A stretch of DNA of 64,000 bases from Elioraea tepida (GTDB lineage Bacteria; Pseudomonadota; Alphaproteobacteria; Acetobacterales; Acetobacteraceae), in the NCBI RefSeq assembly GCF_019203965.1, contig NZ_CP076448.1:2805001-2869000 (forward strand), in the 5' to 3' direction. Positions within the stretch are counted from its first letter, which is position 1. The number at the start of each line of letters is the position of its first letter. Below are positions 61,331-64,000 of this stretch, one piece after another. The notes under the pieces were generated by a model. That model was not told the origin of the DNA and did not search any database. It saw only the letters and a list, made by a program, of their open reading frames with translations. The translations under genes were made by a program, and so were the position numbers.

Positions 61331-62623
61331 ATGTCCTCGATCAACACCAACGTCACGGCGATGGCTGCCATCCGCAGCCTCTCCATGATCAACAACGCCA
61401 TGTCGAAGACCCAGGCCTCGATCGAGAGCGGGCTTCGCATCAACAAGGCGAATGACGACCCTGCCGTGTTCGCGATCGCGCAGGGCATGCGCGCCGACCT
61501 CAAGGGGCTGACGGCGGTGCGCGACGGCCTCGCCTTCGGCAAGGCGACGCTGACGGTCGCGCGCGACGCCGCGACCAAGATCAGCAACGAGCTCAACACG
61601 CTGAAGCAGACGGTGACGCAGGGCCAGCAGCAGGGCCTCGACAAGGCGACCATGAACAAGCAGGTGCAGAACCTGCTCGCCAACATGCGCAGCTTCGCCG
61701 AGACGGCGACGTTCAACGGCGTGAACCTTCTGAACAACAGCGCGTCGGGCGACCGTGAGCTGCGCGTGCTGCGCGACATCACCGGCAATACGATCAGGGT
61801 CGACAACCAGGAGATCATCTCGAACACAAATAGCCTGCTCGGCCTCGATGACCTCGACGTCGACCAGGGCGGCATCCGCCTGACCTTCGCCGCTGACGTG
61901 GACTTCGACGACGGCGACGCGGTGGCGGTGACGCAGAACGGCATCGAATACGTGTTCGAGTTCAACACCAGCGCCTCGCCGACGCTCACTGCCGAAGCCT
62001 CCGACACCCGCCGCGTGATCGCCGTGGACATCGGTGACGGCACGTCCCTCACCCCCGCGGCAGAGCTCGGCCGGCTCGTGGACGCAATGAAGGCAAACGG
62101 CATCGGCGCCCGCGTGAACAGCGACGGCACGCTCGACATCTTCGGCGGCAACGTGTCGCGGGTCGGCTTCAACATCGCCGGCGGCACTCCCACGGCGGGC
62201 ACGCTGGAGAAGGTGACGACTGGCGGCGTCGTGACCTGGAACGCCTTCACCGACTACAACGTCGTGGACGGCACTGCCACGGCCAGCGGCGGCAGCGCCA
62301 ACATCGCCGTCATCGGCGGCACTCTGACCGGCGCGACGTGGTCGAACGCGTCCTCGGCGATCGCGACCGTCGACGAGGCGATTCGCAGGGTGAACACCAT
62401 CGTCGCCGAGCTCGGCGCGCGTCTCTCCCAGGTCGAGGGCCAGCAGGAGTTCACCAAGCAGCTGACCGACTCGATCCGCGAAGGCCTCGGCGCGCTGGTG
62501 GACGCCGACCTCGCCGAGGAAAGCGCGCGGCTGACCAGCCTGCAGATCAAGCAGCAGCTGGCCATCCAGTCTCTCTCCATCGCCAACCAGCAGGGCCAGG
62601 CGCTTCTCGGCCTGTTCCGCTGA
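61331..62623 (+). CDS. Flagellin
   Basis: Filament subunit of 430 aa, exported by the flagellar T3SS without a cleaved signal. N-terminal MSSINTNVTAMAAIRSLSMINNAMSKTQASIESGLRINKANDDPAVFAIAQGMRADLKGL and C-terminal VDAAxEE-like tail (DADLAEESARLTSLQIKQQLAIQSLSIANQQGQALLGLFR) form D0/D1. The central part (about residues 165-345) is variable and Gly/Thr/Asp-rich. The ATG at 61331 is preceded by AAGGAGC. Bigger than the roughly 280-aa flagellins of Caulobacter. Only one flagellin gene is seen here. Confidence 0.96.
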   Translation: MSSINTNVTAMAAIRSLSMINNAMSKTQASIESGLRINKANDDPAVFAIAQGMRADLKGLTAVRDGLAFGKATLTVARDAATKISNELNTLKQTVTQGQQQGLDKATMNKQVQNLLANMRSFAETATFNGVNLLNNSASGDRELRVLRDITGNTIRVDNQEIISNTNSLLGLDDLDVDQGGIRLTFAADVDFDDGDAVAVTQNGIEYVFEFNTSASPTLTAEASDTRRVIAVDIGDGTSLTPAAELGRLVDAMKANGIGARVNSDGTLDIFGGNVSRVGFNIAGGTPTAGTLEKVTTGGVVTWNAFTDYNVVDGTATASGGSANIAVIGGTLTGATWSNASSAIATVDEAIRRVNTIVAELGARLSQVEGQQEFTKQLTDSIREGLGALVDADLAEESARLTSLQIKQQLAIQSLSIANQQGQALLGLFR

Positions 62624-62634
62624 CCACACCGGAA

Positions 62635-62658
62635 GGGGGCGCCGGCAACGGCGCCCCC
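62635..62658 (+). terminator. Hairpin between flagellin and flaF
   Basis: A perfect 10-bp stem GGGGGCGCCG-GCAA-CGGCGCCCCC closed by a GCAA (GNRA) tetraloop, 11 nt past the flagellin stop. It has no following T-run. It may act as a partial terminator or as an mRNA-stabilising stem for the abundant flagellin message. Confidence 0.65.
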
Positions 62659-62702
62659 GACCGCCCCGCTCCCACGCCCATGCCCGCAGAAGGCCGACCC
62701 CG

Positions 62703-63110
62703 ATGAGCGTCGCGCGCTACACCACCGCCATGACCGCAACCCAGGGCCCGCGCGAGATCGAGCTGCGCGCCTTCCGCACCGTCAACGCCATGCTCGCAGG
62801 CGCCGGCGATGACGTGACCGCCCGAACCAAGGCGCTCGCGAAGAACTACGAGCTCTGGTCGCTGCTGCTGGCCGATCTCGTGCACCCCGACAACGGCCTG
62901 CCGCGCGACCTCAAGGCACGGCTCGTCTCCCTCGCGCTCTGGTCGCGCGAGGAGAGCGACCGTGCGATCGGCGACGCCGCGCGCAGCCTCGAACCGCTGC
63001 GCGCCGTCAACCGCGACATGATCGAGGCGCTCGAGGCGCAGGCGAAGGCCGCCTCCGCCGGGAAGCCGCCCGCACAGGAGCGGCCGGCGAGCCTCGCCGC
63101 CACGGCGTGA
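62703..63110 (+). CDS. flaF: Flagellar biosynthesis regulator FlaF
   Basis: A 135-aa protein that works with FlbT; in Caulobacter it is needed for flagellin translation and secretion, acting opposite to FlbT. Sequence REIELRAFRTVNAMLAGAGDDVTARTKALAKNYELWSLLLADLVHPDNGLPRDLKARLVSLALWSREESDRAI is the whole FlaF domain. The C-terminal 40 residues are Ala/Pro-rich. Start ATG 62703; 79 nt after flagellin, behind the hairpin, so read-through probably sets its level. Confidence 0.93.
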   Translation: MSVARYTTAMTATQGPREIELRAFRTVNAMLAGAGDDVTARTKALAKNYELWSLLLADLVHPDNGLPRDLKARLVSLALWSREESDRAIGDAARSLEPLRAVNRDMIEALEAQAKAASAGKPPAQERPASLAATA

Positions 63111-63117
63111 GCCGCCC

Positions 63118-63891
63118 GTGCTGAACGGTCTCGGTGCCCCGGCGGCCTGGGTGCTGCTGCAGCGCAAGGGCGAAGCGCTGCAACAGCGTTTTGAGCAGCA
63201 GCGGACGGTCGCGCGGGACGTCGAGCGGTTCCGCGAGCGCGCGCGCGAGATCGGTTCCGTCGAGGAGCTGATGCGTGACCGTCGCAGCCTGCAGTTTGTC
63301 CTCGAGGCGTTCCAGCTCGAAAGCGAGATCGACAAGCGCGGCATCATCCGCCGGCTGCTGACCGACGACCCGCAGGACGTCCGCAGCTTCGCCAACCGCA
63401 TGGTCGACCCGCGCTACCGCCAGATCAACCGCGCCTTCGGCGGCATCGACGGCCCGCCGCTCGCCGACCCGCGCCTGGTCGACCGGATCGTGAACCTCAC
63501 GCTCACCAACCGCTTCGAGAAGGCGCAAGGCGAGGCCAACCCCGGGCTGCGCGAGGCGCTCTATTTCAAGCGCATGATCGGGGGCGTCACAAACGTGAAC
63601 CAGCTGATGAGCGACCGGGTGTTGACGGCCGTGGCGCGCGGCGCGCTAGGCCTGCCCGAGAAGTTCGGCCTCCTCTCCTTCGAGCAGCAGCGGTCGATCC
63701 TCGAGAAGCGGATCGACTTCAAGAGCTTCGCCGACCCGAAGGCGGTGGACCGTTTCGTGCAGGCCTATCTGATCAAGACGCAAGGCGCGCAGGCGCCAGC
63801 GCAGAACCCGATGCTCGTCCTGCTCGACGCGAGCGGTGGCGCGGGCGGGCTGCTCTCGTTCGTGGGAAGGAACGTGTCGTTGCGTGTCTAG
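63118..63891 (+). CDS. DUF1217 protein linked to flagellar genes
   Basis: A 257-aa protein matching the DUF1217 family, which is found in alphaproteobacterial flagellar gene clusters (an internal repeat of helical segments: RRSLQFVLEAFQLESEIDKRGIIRRLLTDDPQDVRSFANRMVDPRYRQINRAFGG, and later FKRMIGGVTNVNQLMSDRVLTAVARGALGLPEKFGLLSFEQQRSILEKRIDF). The start is a GTG at 63118, 7 nt after the flaF stop. No signal peptide. Role unknown, although the placement behind flaF strongly suggests a flagellar one. Confidence 0.8.
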   Translation: MLNGLGAPAAWVLLQRKGEALQQRFEQQRTVARDVERFRERAREIGSVEELMRDRRSLQFVLEAFQLESEIDKRGIIRRLLTDDPQDVRSFANRMVDPRYRQINRAFGGIDGPPLADPRLVDRIVNLTLTNRFEKAQGEANPGLREALYFKRMIGGVTNVNQLMSDRVLTAVARGALGLPEKFGLLSFEQQRSILEKRIDFKSFADPKAVDRFVQAYLIKTQGAQAPAQNPMLVLLDASGGAGGLLSFVGRNVSLRV

Positions 63892-63911
63892 CGACGGGCG
63901 AGGCCAGGATC

Positions 63912-64000
63912 ATGCTTTGGTGCGCCGTGCTCGCCGCGTTTGTCGCCTCTCCTTTGGCCGACAACGCCTCCCCAGCGCGGACTGCGATACGACCAGCGTG
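63912..64000 (+). CDS. Possible start of a further exported protein, cut by the window edge
   Basis: ATG at 63912 opens a frame to the end of the window: MLWCAVLAAFVASPLADNAS, resembling a signal peptide. Only 29 codons are visible. It may be a next flagellar gene (for example FlgA, which has a signal peptide), but that is inference. A GAGG lies upstream. Confidence 0.35.
   Translation, partial: MLWCAVLAAFVASPLADNASPARTAIRPA

Overview
The window is a continuous stretch of a very GC-rich alphaproteobacterial chromosome. The organism call is inference from gene content: FlbD, FlbT and FlaF flagellar regulators, CobS/CobT aerobic cobaltochelatase, SdhE between recG and mfd, Coq7, BolA next to a J-domain protein, and LrgA/LrgB. 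Rhodospirillales, probably Acetobacteraceae, fits best, but genus cannot be fixed from the sequence alone. No phage, transposon, CRISPR array or rRNA operon was seen. There is one tRNA gene, tRNA-Leu(CAA).

Layout. (1) 1-6240: the 5' end of gltX and recG on the minus strand, diverging from sdhE-mfd, a DNA-repair neighbourhood. (2) 6247-16167: a FrnE-type DsbA oxidoreductase, a chemoreceptor, a small lipoprotein, a basic unknown protein, a lipase-like hydrolase, a two-subunit molybdenum hydroxylase, FabI, a GNAT enzyme and 3-hydroxybutyrate dehydrogenase. (3) 16421-18944: a compact minus-strand operon arsR - permease - mini-thioredoxin - CDF exporter with a palindromic operator just upstream. 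(4) 19354-23012: a small monooxygenase, then a PepSY/response regulator/histidine kinase operon diverging from a second PepSY protein. (5) 23290-33813: tRNA-Leu, GST, DsbB-Coq7, an MFS exporter, HNH nuclease, GluQ-RS, a NUDIX protein, an Atm1-type ABC exporter, an alcohol dehydrogenase and unknown proteins. (6) 34046-37509: rpmB with a clear terminator, then the overlapping series yhhQ-tgt-lrgA-lrgB. (7) 37501-43462: cobS-cobT plus a phytase-like protein that appears to start at CTG, J-domain protein, BolA, a ribbon-helix-helix protein and a DUF2889 protein. (8) 43486-63891: a flagellar cluster.

Flagellar cluster. The minus strand carries fliF-fliG-fliH-fliN-flbD-flhA-flhF-flhG (basal body, switch, export, sigma54 activator) and fliK-flgD. 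The plus strand carries flbT, flgE-flgK-flgL, flagellin, flaF and a DUF1217 protein. Three plus-strand leaders (flbT, flgE, flagellin) each contain a sigma54-type -24/-12 element. Upstream of each lies a 19-bp dyad CCCGGCAG-N3-CTGCCGGG. It occurs in three perfect copies and two close variants, one of them in front of fliF. FlbD is encoded in the same cluster, so these dyads are the best candidates for its binding sites (compare the ftr elements of Caulobacter). A CtrA-like TTAA-N7-TTAA box with one mismatch lies upstream of fliF and another upstream of flagellin. Together they suggest a CtrA to FlbD/sigma54 to flagellin hierarchy, with FlbT and FlaF controlling flagellin after transcription. 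This cis-regulatory set is the most distinctive feature of the window.
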